A stretch of DNA of 64,000 nt from Leptospira inadai serovar Lyme str. 10 (GCF_000243675.2 NZ_AHMM02000025.1:496001-560000), one strand, 5' to 3'. Positions 17,029 to 26,543 are shown, counted from the first letter of the stretch. Made by a program: numbers and translations. Notes: a model not told the origin generated them from the letters alone.

Positions 17029-19889
17029 AGAAAACGAAGAAAAAAGCGGTAGATACAAAGCCGCCTAAAAAGAAAGTCACACAGCCCGCGGTTAAAAAAA
17101 GCGCTAAAGGGAAACCACCGGTAGCAGCGTCTCTTCGGCCTTCTCGAAAACAAGGTTCGTCCGAAAAAAGACAAAGCAAGCCTCAACTTGAACACATAGA
17201 TCTTCCCGAATTATCTCCCGCGGAAGAGCGCAAAATTAAAGAGGCGTTCAAGGCGCGAATCAAAGGCCACTCGAAAAAAGAAAAAAGTAAGGAAGAAAGA
17301 GAACGGGACGAGAGAATTTCGCGTGAAGGTTTGGCGGAACGGAAGCGTATGGAGGCTCGGAGTAAAGCGAGGGCTCAGGAACGCGTCGCGGCTGAAAAGC
17401 TTGTAAGGAAGCAGGAACAGCAACACCCTCCTCAAGAAATCCGGAAAATGAAAGAGGGACAACCCGAGCGAGATAAAGATAATGCGCGGGTCAGGACTTC
17501 CAAAATCGAGAAGAAGTCGAAGCATGAGAAATCATCCGATGAGAAAAAATCCCGTCATAGTTCGGAAGTTCCGGATAAAAAAGAGAGTATAGCGAGCAAG
17601 TCGACGGATTTCAAGCCGAAGCAGAGCGGTTTCGAACGTCAGGAAGAGCGGCCGAATCGATCTCATTCTAAAAAAGAAACGCATATTCCGGGATACGATC
17701 GGAAGAAATTCAGCCGCAGTTTTGGAAATCAAGATTGGGAAAGAGAAAACGAACCTAGTAAAAAATTGCTAAAATACCTTCGCACAAAAGCGGGGAAGGT
17801 GCTTTCCTTTCATGAAACATTGTCTCGGTTAGGGGAAAAAGCCGGAGCCAAAAAGAAAAAATTCAGAAAAGAAAAATGGGAAGCACAGGAGACCAAACGC
17901 TCCGCGGAAGAATATCTCAGTATATTCGAAAAGGAAGGACTGATTGAAATTCAGGGTAAAAATATACTCGTGCATCCCGACCAGACCTTGGAAGGAACCA
18001 TCTCGTTAAGCAAAAAAGGGGACGGTTTCGCGAAACTGACTACCGGTACGGAAATTTTCGTTCCTTCCCAATACACGGGTACTGCAATTCAAGGAGATAC
18101 CGTTCAAATTCTACCGACCGGAATGGGGCGGAAGGGAAAGTTAGAAGGCGAGGTGGTGTCGGTTCTCCGTCGAGGAAGAGAACTGTATAGAATGAAGATC
18201 ACGGAAAAATCCGATAAATTCATAATCGGAACTTTCTTGGATATGGATGGAGAGGGAAAGGAATCGTTTCTACCTCGGAAGAGCTTATTACAGGACATTC
18301 AAGATGAAATCAAACTCGGTGACGTTCTTGTCGTTAGTTTAAAGGAAGAGAATAATCACGAAAGAAATCTTTACGAGTCGCACTTCATTCGGTTTGAATC
18401 GGATACGAAGGAAGACGTGGATTTGCTTCGGATGTTGATGAAGTATAATTTCAAAATCCAATATCCTGATGACGTAGAGCTGGATTCTCTCCCCGAAGAA
18501 GTAAGCGAAGCCTCGGTATCAGACTGGGGTTCCCGGGTAGATTTACGAAATTTGAAATGCATTACTATCGACGGCGAATATTCCAAAGATTTCGACGATG
18601 CGATTTCCTTCGAAGAAGAAGGAAAAAGAATTCGATTTTATGTGCATATTGCGGACGTAGCGAATTACGTCGAACCGGGCTCGCCGTTGGATGTAGAGGC
18701 GTACACTCGCGCCACTTCGGTATATATGGGAAGTCGAGTCGTTCCTATGCTTCCTCCGGAGCTTTCCGAGAACCTTTGCAGTTTGGTCGCAGGCAAGAAC
18801 AGACTTGCCTTTACGGTCGAAATGGACGCGGATTGGCAAGGAAACATTACGCACGCTAAATTTTACAAATCAATCATTAAAGTCGCCGAAAGATATACGT
18901 ATAATCGTGCCGAAAAGGAAATTCTAGAGGGCGGTCCGGAAAATTGGATCGGAAAAATGATGAGTTTCGCGAATGTACTTCGAGAAAGAAGACTCGCCGA
19001 GGGCAGAGTGGACTTGAATCTGAAGGAAACGAAAGTAATCACCGATAGCGAGCATAATATTATAGAAATTGCAACCGTAGAAAGGTTAAAAGCCCATATT
19101 CTCATCGAGGAATTTATGCTATCCGCAAACATCAAGGTGGCCGAATTCATACGTAAAAAGAAACGCCCGACGCTCTATAGGGTTCATGAACCGATGGACG
19201 TGGAGAAGCTGGATAGTTTGAACGCTTTTCTTAATTTGAACGGAATTAACGCTCAGTTAAAAGATACTAGCTACGAATCCATAAAGAACGTTTTAGGTGT
19301 GATCAACGGTAGTCATGCCGAACGCTTGTTCAATATTTCTTTGTTAAGAAGTTTTATGCAGGCATACTATTCCGGCGAGCAGTTGGGGCATTGGGGACTA
19401 GGATTCAAAGACTACTGCCATTTTACTTCGCCGATTCGGAGATATCCCGATTTGGTTTGTCATCGAGTTTTGCAGAGTATTCTTTTGGAGAAGGAAAATC
19501 TGTATAACGACGAAGATATTAAAATTATGAGTCTTCATACTTCCCATGAGGAGCGCAAGGCAGCGGATGCCGAGCGGGACTATTATAAACTAAAAGCATG
19601 CCGCTTCTTGGAAAAAACCGGAATTCAAGAATTTACTGCAACTCTAACAGGGTTTAAGTCTGCAGTCGCTTTCGTAGATTTGGACACGCCAATGGTCGAA
19701 GCGATCATTCCGGCTTTGGAATTCACGGACGAAGGTGAATTGATATTAGAAAACGACTTCACTTTCTATTCAAAAAAATATTCGAAACTATTCACTCTTG
19801 GCGAACAGCTTTCGGTAGAATTGGATCGAATCGATTTTGAAGAAATTAGAATCTACGTTAAGTTAAAAAAATTCCAAAAGAAAGGGTAG
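17025..19889 (+). CDS. rnr: ribonuclease R with long basic N-terminal extension
   Basis: A 954-residue RNase II/RNB-family 3'-5' exoribonuclease. The first 240 or so residues are an extremely Lys/Arg/Glu-rich, probably disordered extension. Then come a winged-helix-like domain (about 245-305), cold-shock domains (about 320-470) and the RNB domain. The catalytic Asp cluster is in IDGEYSKDFDDAISF (about residues 520-535), and HFTSPIRRYPDLVCHR is the conserved late RNB motif. An S1 domain ends the protein (EFTATLTGFKSAVAFV onward). It degrades structured RNA and acts in trans-translation in other bacteria. The start overlaps tsaB by 4 bp. Confidence 0.96.
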   Translation: MKKTKKKAVDTKPPKKKVTQPAVKKSAKGKPPVAASLRPSRKQGSSEKRQSKPQLEHIDLPELSPAEERKIKEAFKARIKGHSKKEKSKEERERDERISREGLAERKRMEARSKARAQERVAAEKLVRKQEQQHPPQEIRKMKEGQPERDKDNARVRTSKIEKKSKHEKSSDEKKSRHSSEVPDKKESIASKSTDFKPKQSGFERQEERPNRSHSKKETHIPGYDRKKFSRSFGNQDWERENEPSKKLLKYLRTKAGKVLSFHETLSRLGEKAGAKKKKFRKEKWEAQETKRSAEEYLSIFEKEGLIEIQGKNILVHPDQTLEGTISLSKKGDGFAKLTTGTEIFVPSQYTGTAIQGDTVQILPTGMGRKGKLEGEVVSVLRRGRELYRMKITEKSDKFIIGTFLDMDGEGKESFLPRKSLLQDIQDEIKLGDVLVVSLKEENNHERNLYESHFIRFESDTKEDVDLLRMLMKYNFKIQYPDDVELDSLPEEVSEASVSDWGSRVDLRNLKCITIDGEYSKDFDDAISFEEEGKRIRFYVHIADVANYVEPGSPLDVEAYTRATSVYMGSRVVPMLPPELSENLCSLVAGKNRLAFTVEMDADWQGNITHAKFYKSIIKVAERYTYNRAEKEILEGGPENWIGKMMSFANVLRERRLAEGRVDLNLKETKVITDSEHNIIEIATVERLKAHILIEEFMLSANIKVAEFIRKKKRPTLYRVHEPMDVEKLDSLNAFLNLNGINAQLKDTSYESIKNVLGVINGSHAERLFNISLLRSFMQAYYSGEQLGHWGLGFKDYCHFTSPIRRYPDLVCHRVLQSILLEKENLYNDEDIKIMSLHTSHEERKAADAERDYYKLKACRFLEKTGIQEFTATLTGFKSAVAFVDLDTPMVEAIIPALEFTDEGELILENDFTFYSKKYSKLFTLGEQLSVELDRIDFEEIRIYVKLKKFQKKG

Positions 19890-19969
19890 ACAAGGGATCT
19901 GTAGGAAATTAGAACATTCGTTACGATAAATTTTCTGTTTTCGAACACGAGGCTTCGGGGGGTATCTAA

Positions 19970-20473
19970 TTGGAATCTTTGTTATCTGAAAAGATCTCGC
20001 GTAACGTTTTTCTAAAATTCTTATGGAAGAGTGCCGCTGTAACGGCGGTCGTTCTTCCCCAGGCATCTTGCGGCGGCGAGCCGGTACCTCAATTAAAAGG
20101 ATTGTCGGCGTCCCAGTACCATGCATTTCGATCCTTGCAGGAAGTATTTTTACAAGGAAATCCCTTGCCGGATTTCGATTTGGGCATAGCCGCCGATCAA
20201 TATATTTATGGCCATCCGTATCCCATCGAAACGGAATCCACTCTCCAATTGCTCGCTTTTTTGCCCACCTCAACGCTCGTTGCACTAGCTTTGGATTTTT
20301 CATTCACGCCTCTCGCCAGCCTTTCAAAGGAAAATAGAGAAAAGCGTCTTTTATCTTGGAAGCACTCATCTCTTTCTTTAAAGCGCGGCGCGTATAATAT
20401 CATGCGTCAACTTTCCTTCTTCTTGGTTTCTAAGGAGAGGCGCTTTCAACAACTTGTAGGATACGAAGGATAA
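19970..20473 (+). CDS. small subunit of a GMC dehydrogenase (gluconate 2-dehydrogenase subunit 3-like)
   Basis: A 167-residue protein with a TTG start preceded by a G-rich ribosome site (about 19957). The N-terminus SRNVFLKFLWKSAAVTAVVL resembles a twin-arginine signal with one Arg replaced, ending at ASCGG, which could be a lipobox. The rest is helical, as in the small Tat-exported subunit 3 of membrane-bound gluconate/sorbitol dehydrogenases. The GMC flavoprotein starts 4 nt downstream, which supports a complex. The cytochrome subunit of classic three-subunit enzymes is absent here. Confidence 0.7.
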   Translation: MESLLSEKISRNVFLKFLWKSAAVTAVVLPQASCGGEPVPQLKGLSASQYHAFRSLQEVFLQGNPLPDFDLGIAADQYIYGHPYPIETESTLQLLAFLPTSTLVALALDFSFTPLASLSKENREKRLLSWKHSSLSLKRGAYNIMRQLSFFLVSKERRFQQLVGYEG

Positions 20474-20477
20474 ATTC

Positions 20478-22091
20478 ATGGGCGGAATTCCAGCTGCAAA
20501 CGATCACATTCTCACTCCGAATAAACACGCAGATTTCTTAAACCGGCAAGGTATTAAGGACGGAGTTTGGAAAGTAAAAACGGAAGTAGTAATCATAGGC
20601 TCCGGAGCAGGCGGTGCCGTAGCGGCAGCGACTTTGGCTAAAGCGGGATGGAAAGTTTTGTTAATCGAAGAGGGCTCGTATTTCACGCCCGCAAAATTTT
20701 CGGGAGATGAATTTATTTCGCAAGCACGGTTGTACAGGGATGCGGGTTTTATAGTTACCGAAGAACAAACGATTTCCATATTACAAGGAAAGACTTTAGG
20801 CGGGTCCACTACCGTGAATTGGCAGACTTCGCTTTATCCGCCGAAATATGTTACGGACGAATGGGACAAACGATTCGGATTAAAAGGATACGGTCGCGAG
20901 GAAATGAACGATATCATTTCCGAAGTACACGATCGAATCGGCGTACACGAAGTTCCCGGAAATCTAATAAACGCGAACAATAGTATCTTACTGAAGGGGG
21001 GCAAGGCCTTAGGACTGCACCCGGAGGTTTTGAAAAATAATAATGACGGTTGTATAGGCTTGGGTCGATGCGGGTTAGGTTGCCCGATCAACGCCAAACA
21101 ATCCGCTTTTTTAACCTGGATTCCGGATGCGATCGAAGCCGGTGCAACCGTCGTTCCGAACATGAGAGCGCAATCCATTAAGGACGGGGCAACCAAAACG
21201 GTCATTGCCGAATTTTCCCCCGACGCGTACGAAAAGGCGCCGGACAATGTAATTCAAAAAATGATAATAGAGGCATCCGTAGTCATTTTGAGTGCCGGGG
21301 CGATCGAAGGTCCCGCTCTGCTACAAAGGTCCGGTTTAGGGAACGATTGGGTAGGTCGGAATCTTAAACTTCATCCGACGAGCACGAACTTTGCCCTATT
21401 TGATGAAAAGATCAATATGTTCTCCGGGCCTCCGCAGTCGGCAGTCATTAAAGACGGTCATAACCAAAACGGGAGCGGTTATGGATTTTGGCTCGAGGTG
21501 GCTCCATTTCGGCCCACTCTCGCAAGTTCCTTAGTTCCGTTTTACGGTAAAAGTCAATTCGATATACTTAAAAAGTATCCGCATATGAATGCAGGCATTG
21601 TTCTCGTACGGGATGGGGCCGATGGTGAGGCGAATGCCTCCGTAAAATGGTCCTTAGGAAGAAGAAAGGTTTATTTTGAACTTACACCTACGGACGGAAA
21701 GAACCTATTAAAGGGCATAAAAATGTTGGCAGAGGTTCAAGCTGCAGCGGGGGCTAAGGCGATCGTCTTCCCATTCCCGGATATTCAGGAGCCGATACCT
21801 GTTGAAAAAAGTAGCAAATTTGACTGGGTCTTAGACAAGAGCATCGAACCGGGCCGCCTTTCGGTAGGTTCAGCGCATCCACACGGATCGATTCAGGCGG
21901 CTGATTCTCCTGAAAAAGGTGCGGTGGATCCGAATTTCGAGCTCTATGGACATAAAAACATCTTCGTAATGGATGCTTCCGTCTATCCGACAGGGCTTTC
22001 CGTTAATCCCCAAATTACCACGATGAGCATCAATGTGCGAGCGGCCAGAGCCTTAGCCTCGCGTAAGTCGGAAGTTTTGGGAAATAATTAA
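20478..22091 (+). CDS. GMC-family FAD oxidoreductase
   Basis: A 537-residue flavoprotein. The FAD-binding motif is VVIIGSGAGGAVAAATLAKA (about residues 36-55), with LGGSTTVNWQ as the second GMC signature. CIGLGRCGLGCPINAKQ is a Cys-rich loop typical of the gluconate dehydrogenase/cholesterol oxidase-like branch. The C-terminal GSAHPHGS and NPQITTMSIN carry the catalytic His/Asn pair. It has no signal of its own and probably rides out with the small subunit encoded just upstream. It oxidises an alcohol or sugar to a carbonyl; the substrate is unknown. Confidence 0.93.
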   Translation: MGGIPAANDHILTPNKHADFLNRQGIKDGVWKVKTEVVIIGSGAGGAVAAATLAKAGWKVLLIEEGSYFTPAKFSGDEFISQARLYRDAGFIVTEEQTISILQGKTLGGSTTVNWQTSLYPPKYVTDEWDKRFGLKGYGREEMNDIISEVHDRIGVHEVPGNLINANNSILLKGGKALGLHPEVLKNNNDGCIGLGRCGLGCPINAKQSAFLTWIPDAIEAGATVVPNMRAQSIKDGATKTVIAEFSPDAYEKAPDNVIQKMIIEASVVILSAGAIEGPALLQRSGLGNDWVGRNLKLHPTSTNFALFDEKINMFSGPPQSAVIKDGHNQNGSGYGFWLEVAPFRPTLASSLVPFYGKSQFDILKKYPHMNAGIVLVRDGADGEANASVKWSLGRRKVYFELTPTDGKNLLKGIKMLAEVQAAAGAKAIVFPFPDIQEPIPVEKSSKFDWVLDKSIEPGRLSVGSAHPHGSIQAADSPEKGAVDPNFELYGHKNIFVMDASVYPTGLSVNPQITTMSINVRAARALASRKSEVLGNN

Positions 22092-22151
22092 TTCCAGTCC
22101 GGCGGGGAGAATTCCACTTTATCAAGGAAGCTCTTCGCTAAAACTGGATAT

Positions 22152-23735
22152 ATGTCCGATCGGTTTTTTCTCCATTCGCGACGAGCCTCAATTTTCAATT
22201 TAACTCCGATGTATTCCGCCGTTCGGAGCCTGGTCTACTGTTCCCTGTTTATCGCATCCATTTCCCTTTTTGCGGATTTGAGGGAAGGAAAAAAGGCGTA
22301 TTCCCGAAAGGATTATACCGAAGCACTTAAGCAATTTCAAAAGTACAACGATAACAATCCGAGTTCGGGCGAAGCTTGGATGTATATGGGCTATATATAT
22401 GAGAGCAGAAAAGATTATCCGAAGTCAATTCAAGCTTTTAAAAAGGCTGTTACGCTAAGTCTTCCGAAGAAGGACGTCATTAATTGTTATACGAAAATAA
22501 TTCTCTATTATAATTATCATCGGGAGTACGGGGAAGTCATTACGTATTCGAGTCGTCTTTTGAAGATCGCGCCCGATCTAAATCATATTCAAAAAATGAA
22601 GGCTGCAGCCGAGGAAAGATATTCCGGCGGCGGACGTCCTTCTCGCCCGGTCGTTCATGAAGAAAGCAACGAACCGGAAAGTGTCGCCACCCTGGAAAAA
22701 AAATTCCGCCAAGATCCGAATAATAAAAATCTAAAATGGCAGTTATCCCTCGCATACTATAATGAAAAAGAATTCGCAAAATCGGAGAGTATTCTTTCCG
22801 AACTGGTAAAAGAAGAGCCTGAAAACGTGGAATACGGATATAAGTACGGCGCTGTATTGGTCAGAATCGCTAAATACGACGAAGCGTTGGCTACGTTAAA
22901 CAGAATAGAATCGAAGATTCCTCCTGAGCGGGAAAAATTACTTTATTTTACTCATTTGACACAAGCGGCAGCATTTCATAAAAAAAGAAATTTCGATGAG
23001 GCCACAAAATATTATCGGAAAGCATATGCAAATAAACAAACCGTGCTACCTCTCATCGGACTTACGAAAATAAAGTGGCAGCTTAAAGATTGTGAAAACG
23101 CAATTAAGACGGCCGAGAAGGCTCTTGAATTCGGTGAGAAAACGAGAGAAATAAAAATGTATATAGGGCTCTGCAAGATTCAAGAAGGTAAAAAAGACGA
23201 GGGATATGATCTCTTAAAGGAAATCGCTACTTCGATTGAAAAGGAAAACCCGAATCTTCAGAATCTTCCCGAAGTATACAATGACGGAATTCTAAAATTA
23301 GCCAGATATTATACGAATGCGGGACAGTACAATAAGGCTTTGCGTTACTTCCGCTCCGTCGAACCGGACGAGGAAGAAGAAAGGGAATACAGATTCTATT
23401 TAGGAAAAGCGTATTTTTACACGGGCTCGCCTGAAAAGGCAATTACTCTTTTGGAGAAGATAGAGAATTCTTCGAATGCGTACTTTCTCTTAGCAAAATG
23501 TTATGCGCGTCTAGGAAACCTTGATAAAGTAATGGCGAACATAAAAAAAGCCGCCGAGCTAAATCAATCTTTCTGGAACTCCGCGGAAAAAGAGAAAGAA
23601 TTCAAAAAATTCGAGGAAGACGATAGGTTTAAGAAATTTTTGGATACGAAAGCCGGTACTCGAGCAACGGATCCGCCGAGCGCTAAGTTAAATCCACAGG
23701 GGCCAAGCTTGGAACCGGAAGTCGAAGCGGACTGA
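22152..23735 (+). CDS. periplasmic TPR-repeat protein
   Basis: A 527-residue protein with an N-terminal signal-like segment and many TPR helices through the whole length (for example PSSGEAWMYMGYIYESRKDY, and repeats near residues 200-270, 290-350 and 400-470). A second in-frame ATG at 22209 would give a more compact signal peptide (MYSAVRSLVYCSLFIASISLFA), so the true start is uncertain. TPR arrays mediate protein contacts; no enzyme motif is seen. The C-terminus is Pro-rich. It lies about 60 nt after the GMC gene and may be separately transcribed. Confidence 0.85.
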   Translation: MSDRFFLHSRRASIFNLTPMYSAVRSLVYCSLFIASISLFADLREGKKAYSRKDYTEALKQFQKYNDNNPSSGEAWMYMGYIYESRKDYPKSIQAFKKAVTLSLPKKDVINCYTKIILYYNYHREYGEVITYSSRLLKIAPDLNHIQKMKAAAEERYSGGGRPSRPVVHEESNEPESVATLEKKFRQDPNNKNLKWQLSLAYYNEKEFAKSESILSELVKEEPENVEYGYKYGAVLVRIAKYDEALATLNRIESKIPPEREKLLYFTHLTQAAAFHKKRNFDEATKYYRKAYANKQTVLPLIGLTKIKWQLKDCENAIKTAEKALEFGEKTREIKMYIGLCKIQEGKKDEGYDLLKEIATSIEKENPNLQNLPEVYNDGILKLARYYTNAGQYNKALRYFRSVEPDEEEEREYRFYLGKAYFYTGSPEKAITLLEKIENSSNAYFLLAKCYARLGNLDKVMANIKKAAELNQSFWNSAEKEKEFKKFEEDDRFKKFLDTKAGTRATDPPSAKLNPQGPSLEPEVEAD

Positions 23736-23745
23736 CTTGGCATTT

Positions 23746-24474
23746 TTATGATTTTTCATTTCTTTCATGCAGAAGGGTCTCCAAATTAATTTGCCCCGGC
23801 GCCTTAGGTTCTCCTAAACACGTATACGTGAAGCGAGAGCCGAGCCTTTCCGGAAATATTCTATCTTTTTGTCCACGTTCGCCCATCAAGATACTGCAAT
23901 AACCCAGACGAGGACTTCGCTTTTGTACTAGTTGAGATATTTTTAAACTCGAGTTTCTGAATGCTAAGACGTCGGATTCCGTATTCGGCATAACTGCGAT
24001 TTTTAGAATTCGATCGAAAGGAAGGTCCATATGCTTTGCCCCTAAAGATTCTTCCGCTACCGTTCGAAAGTAGAATTCCAGTTCTTCCAGTCCCAAGATA
24101 CCTGTGAAAGAATGAATGGATTGGATGATTCCGAAATCGGCTTCATCGACGTTTGCGAATATCGAATTATCCTTATCTAATTCCAAATCAAGATAATGCT
24201 TTCCGATATTCAAATTTTTCAGAAGAGGAGCTACATCTTCCTGAGTCCAAACGGACTTTGCCTTTAAACTTGAATCTTCGGGTTGACGATAAGTGAGTAT
24301 TATGCGGGCATTCAATTTATTAATGGCTTCCGAAATCGCCGCCGTTTTACCCTGAGAATTCTGAAATAAATCCAAACGAATTTCAAGAAAGTCCGCAGTG
24401 GGGAGTTCCTTCAAATTGAAAAACTCCTCTTCGTCGAGTGTGAGAATGATGAAGATTTTTTCGGGATTCTCCAT
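23746..24474 (-). CDS. aroD: type I 3-dehydroquinate dehydratase
   Basis: A 242-residue class I dehydroquinase, third step of the shikimate pathway. Visible motifs are FLEIRLD (substrate site), ILTYRQPEDSS, the general-base His in SIHSFTG, the Schiff-base Lys in DRILKIAVMP and the C-terminal GSRFTYTCLGEPKAPGQ. The length is normal. It ends a minus-strand group, 12 nt after kdsD. Its end is 10 nt from the convergent TPR gene. Few bacteria link aroD to kdsD; here it looks like simple co-transcription. Confidence 0.95.
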   Translation of the reverse strand: MENPEKIFIILTLDEEEFFNLKELPTADFLEIRLDLFQNSQGKTAAISEAINKLNARIILTYRQPEDSSLKAKSVWTQEDVAPLLKNLNIGKHYLDLELDKDNSIFANVDEADFGIIQSIHSFTGILGLEELEFYFRTVAEESLGAKHMDLPFDRILKIAVMPNTESDVLAFRNSSLKISQLVQKRSPRLGYCSILMGERGQKDRIFPERLGSRFTYTCLGEPKAPGQINLETLLHERNEKS

Positions 24475-24486
24475 TGCTTGGAACCT

Positions 24487-25455
24487 TCATAATCCTTTTT
24501 GTAATAGATCGTGAATCGATACGATTCCCAAAAGTTTTCCGTCCGCCGAAACGATAGGAGCGACGGATATCGGTCTTTCCCGACGTTCCATCGACTGAAG
24601 GACATCATAAGCCATCGTGCCGCTTTCGAAAGAAGAAGGCTTCGAATTCATTATATCGGAAGCTTGGGACTCCTTATGGAATTTCCCGTCTTTCAAAAGT
24701 TTGCGAATATCATAATCGGTAATAAATCCAAGTAAAGTTTCCTTATGGTCAACAACGGCGGTGGCTCCCAAGAGTTTGGCCGTAATTTCGGAAAGAATCG
24801 TCTCTAGTCGGGTATCGGGAAGAACTTTAGCAATTTTATCTCCTTTTCGCATAACGTCGTCGACCTTTAGAGATAATCTTTTTCCGAGTCTCCCGGCCGG
24901 ATGGTATAAGGCGAAATCTTCCTTTTGGAAGTTCCTCATTTCCATTAATGCCATGGCTATCGCATCCCCAAGCATAAGTGCTATAGTGGTACTAGAGGTA
25001 GGAGCGAGTTCTAGAGGACACGCTTCCTTCAAGACCGGAGTCAAAACGACTAGATCGCTGTCTTGAGCTAATCTTGATTGAGGGTTTGCCGTCAAACTTA
25101 TCAATATCGCACCTAAGTTTTTAATGGTAGGTAATAAGTTCAGTAGTTCTTCGCTTTCGCCGCTTTTTCCGATTGCCAATACCACATCTCCTTTGGAAAC
25201 GATTCCCGCATCACCGTGTGCGGCATCGGAGGGATGTAAAAAGAAGGAAGGAGTTCCCGTTGAAGAAAGAGTGGAGGCGATCTTCTTTCCGATATCGCCC
25301 GATTTACCGACGCCCGTAACTACTACTTTACCCTTCGCGGAGTAAATTAACTCGACCGCTTTTTCCACATTCGAGTCCAGATTTTCTCTGAAATATCGTA
25401 TCGATTCGATTTCTATGTCTAAGGCTTTCTTAACTTTGTCTAGCGTTTCGCCCAA
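24487..25455 (-). CDS. kdsD: arabinose-5-phosphate isomerase (KdsD/KpsF/GutQ)
   Basis: A 322-residue protein: SIS domain (VVVTGVGKSGDIGKKIAS, then HPSDAAHGDAG, about residues 45-90) followed by two CBS domains. It interconverts ribulose 5-phosphate and arabinose 5-phosphate, the first step of Kdo synthesis for LPS. The start is inferred to be TTG at 25455 because AGGAG lies 7 nt upstream; the open frame continues further upstream but without a better start. This start lies inside the end of the NusG-like gene, giving a 26-bp overlap and probable translational coupling. Confidence 0.93.
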   Translation of the reverse strand: MGETLDKVKKALDIEIESIRYFRENLDSNVEKAVELIYSAKGKVVVTGVGKSGDIGKKIASTLSSTGTPSFFLHPSDAAHGDAGIVSKGDVVLAIGKSGESEELLNLLPTIKNLGAILISLTANPQSRLAQDSDLVVLTPVLKEACPLELAPTSSTTIALMLGDAIAMALMEMRNFQKEDFALYHPAGRLGKRLSLKVDDVMRKGDKIAKVLPDTRLETILSEITAKLLGATAVVDHKETLLGFITDYDIRKLLKDGKFHKESQASDIMNSKPSSFESGTMAYDVLQSMERRERPISVAPIVSADGKLLGIVSIHDLLQKGL

Positions 25456-25978
25456 TTTTATTCTCCTCTTCAATTTCAATGGATTCGGGATCAATATCGA
25501 TCGCGACACTGGATTGAATTCCCGCAATCGCTACCTTGACCGTGACAGAATTAATCTTCCGTAATACGATCGCCCGATATCCCTTGAAAGGTCCACCCGT
25601 AATTAGCACTTTGTTTCCGGGCTCCATTTTCTCTTCATTCCTTATTTGTAAACGTTCCGGAAATTGGTTTACGAATATTCTAACGAGATTGATATCCTCT
25701 TCCGGAACCGGCAAGGGAACTCCCGCCACCGAAAGTAAGTGGTGTGCGCCGGGCGTTTGCAGCACTCGAATCTTTTCCGTATTTAGATCGATCTTTACGA
25801 ATACGTAAGAGGCGAATACCGGTTGATAAATCGTTTTTACCCGATCCGACCAAACTTTCTTTACCGGGATTAAAGGTAAAAAGCTTTCTATTCCTTTTTT
25901 CTCCAACTCGTTTGCGAGTTTCTTTTCCGAGCGGGAAAAAGTATAGATGGCATACCACGATTTATTTGGATCAGTCAT
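25430..25978 (-). CDS. NusG-family antiterminator paralogue (RfaH/UpxY/LoaP-like)
   Basis: A 182-residue NusG-like protein. The N-terminal NGN domain has KSWYAIYTFSRSEKKLANEL and QPVFASYVFVKID, and the C-terminal KOW motif is GNKVLITGGPFKGYRAIVLR. It is closer in character to specialised NusG paralogues that act on long envelope-polysaccharide operons than to housekeeping NusG, and it is not next to secE or ribosomal-protein genes. It overlaps the TonB-like gene by 8 bp upstream and kdsD by 26 bp downstream, so its local partner may be the Kdo gene. Confidence 0.87.
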   Translation of the reverse strand: MTDPNKSWYAIYTFSRSEKKLANELEKKGIESFLPLIPVKKVWSDRVKTIYQPVFASYVFVKIDLNTEKIRVLQTPGAHHLLSVAGVPLPVPEEDINLVRIFVNQFPERLQIRNEEKMEPGNKVLITGGPFKGYRAIVLRKINSVTVKVAIAGIQSSVAIDIDPESIEIEEENKIGRNARQS

Positions 25979-26441
25979 TTGTTTCGATTCGAAAAGATAC
26001 CGGTATAGTGAGAACAGTACCTTCTTTTAATTGAAATTTCCACCGATAAATGGATTTTCTAAACTGACTTTCGAAAATTCGGTAGCGACAGGGACGAATC
26101 GTTGTGACCTTTCTAGCTTCGCCCTCCCGGCCGATTTCTACGTTCCAAGTACAATCGGATTCTAGTCTTTGTTCCAATGCTTCCGGCGGAAAATGAATTT
26201 CGTTCTTGAATTTTTCGATCTCGAACTCTTCCGTACCTGCGTTCCTGTTTTGGTCTGAAACGGGAAGTCCATTTCCAAGAGTAGAGGGAATCGAAAAGCG
26301 TAAATTGGGAATGCTACCTCTGCTCAGATGCAATTTAACCGAGTCGAGGTCGCCCAAACTAGCATGACTGAAAAATAAAACTCCGCCTGCCGATAATAGG
26401 TGAACAATCGTCGACAGGAATATGCTCGAGCGAAAATTCAT
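25971..26441 (-). CDS. TonB-C-like energy transducer domain protein
   Basis: A 156-residue protein with one N-terminal membrane anchor (about residues 5-25) and a C-terminal TonB-like domain: DCTWNVEIGREGEARKVTTI, then RKSIYRWKFQ and a final strand LTIPVSFRIE. The Pro-rich linker of classical TonB is missing, and no exbB/exbD genes are nearby. The ATG at 26441 is preferred to one at 26483 because GGAAGAAAAG precedes it and the anchor then starts normally. It heads the tonB-like/nusG-like/kdsD/aroD group. It may be a reduced TonB or an envelope protein that reuses the fold. Confidence 0.7.
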   Translation of the reverse strand: MNFRSSIFLSTIVHLLSAGGVLFFSHASLGDLDSVKLHLSRGSIPNLRFSIPSTLGNGLPVSDQNRNAGTEEFEIEKFKNEIHFPPEALEQRLESDCTWNVEIGREGEARKVTTIRPCRYRIFESQFRKSIYRWKFQLKEGTVLTIPVSFRIETND

Positions 26442-26543
26442 AATCTTTTCTTCCAGAGAAAAATCTAAGGTCCGAATTGGCAACTCCTTGCCGAGTGCCT
26501 TAAAACCGATGAGTCCGGCGTTAGGGATGCATATGATTTCTTC

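Noticed and set aside
19863..20303. 146-codon open frame on the minus strand
   Set aside because: It lies antisense to the GMC small-subunit gene, has no ribosome site and shows no family motif; the plus-strand gene has a ribosome site and coupling to the next gene.
20834..21247. 137-codon open frame on the minus strand
   Set aside because: It is antisense to the FAD-binding core of the GMC oxidoreductase, whose motifs are unambiguous.
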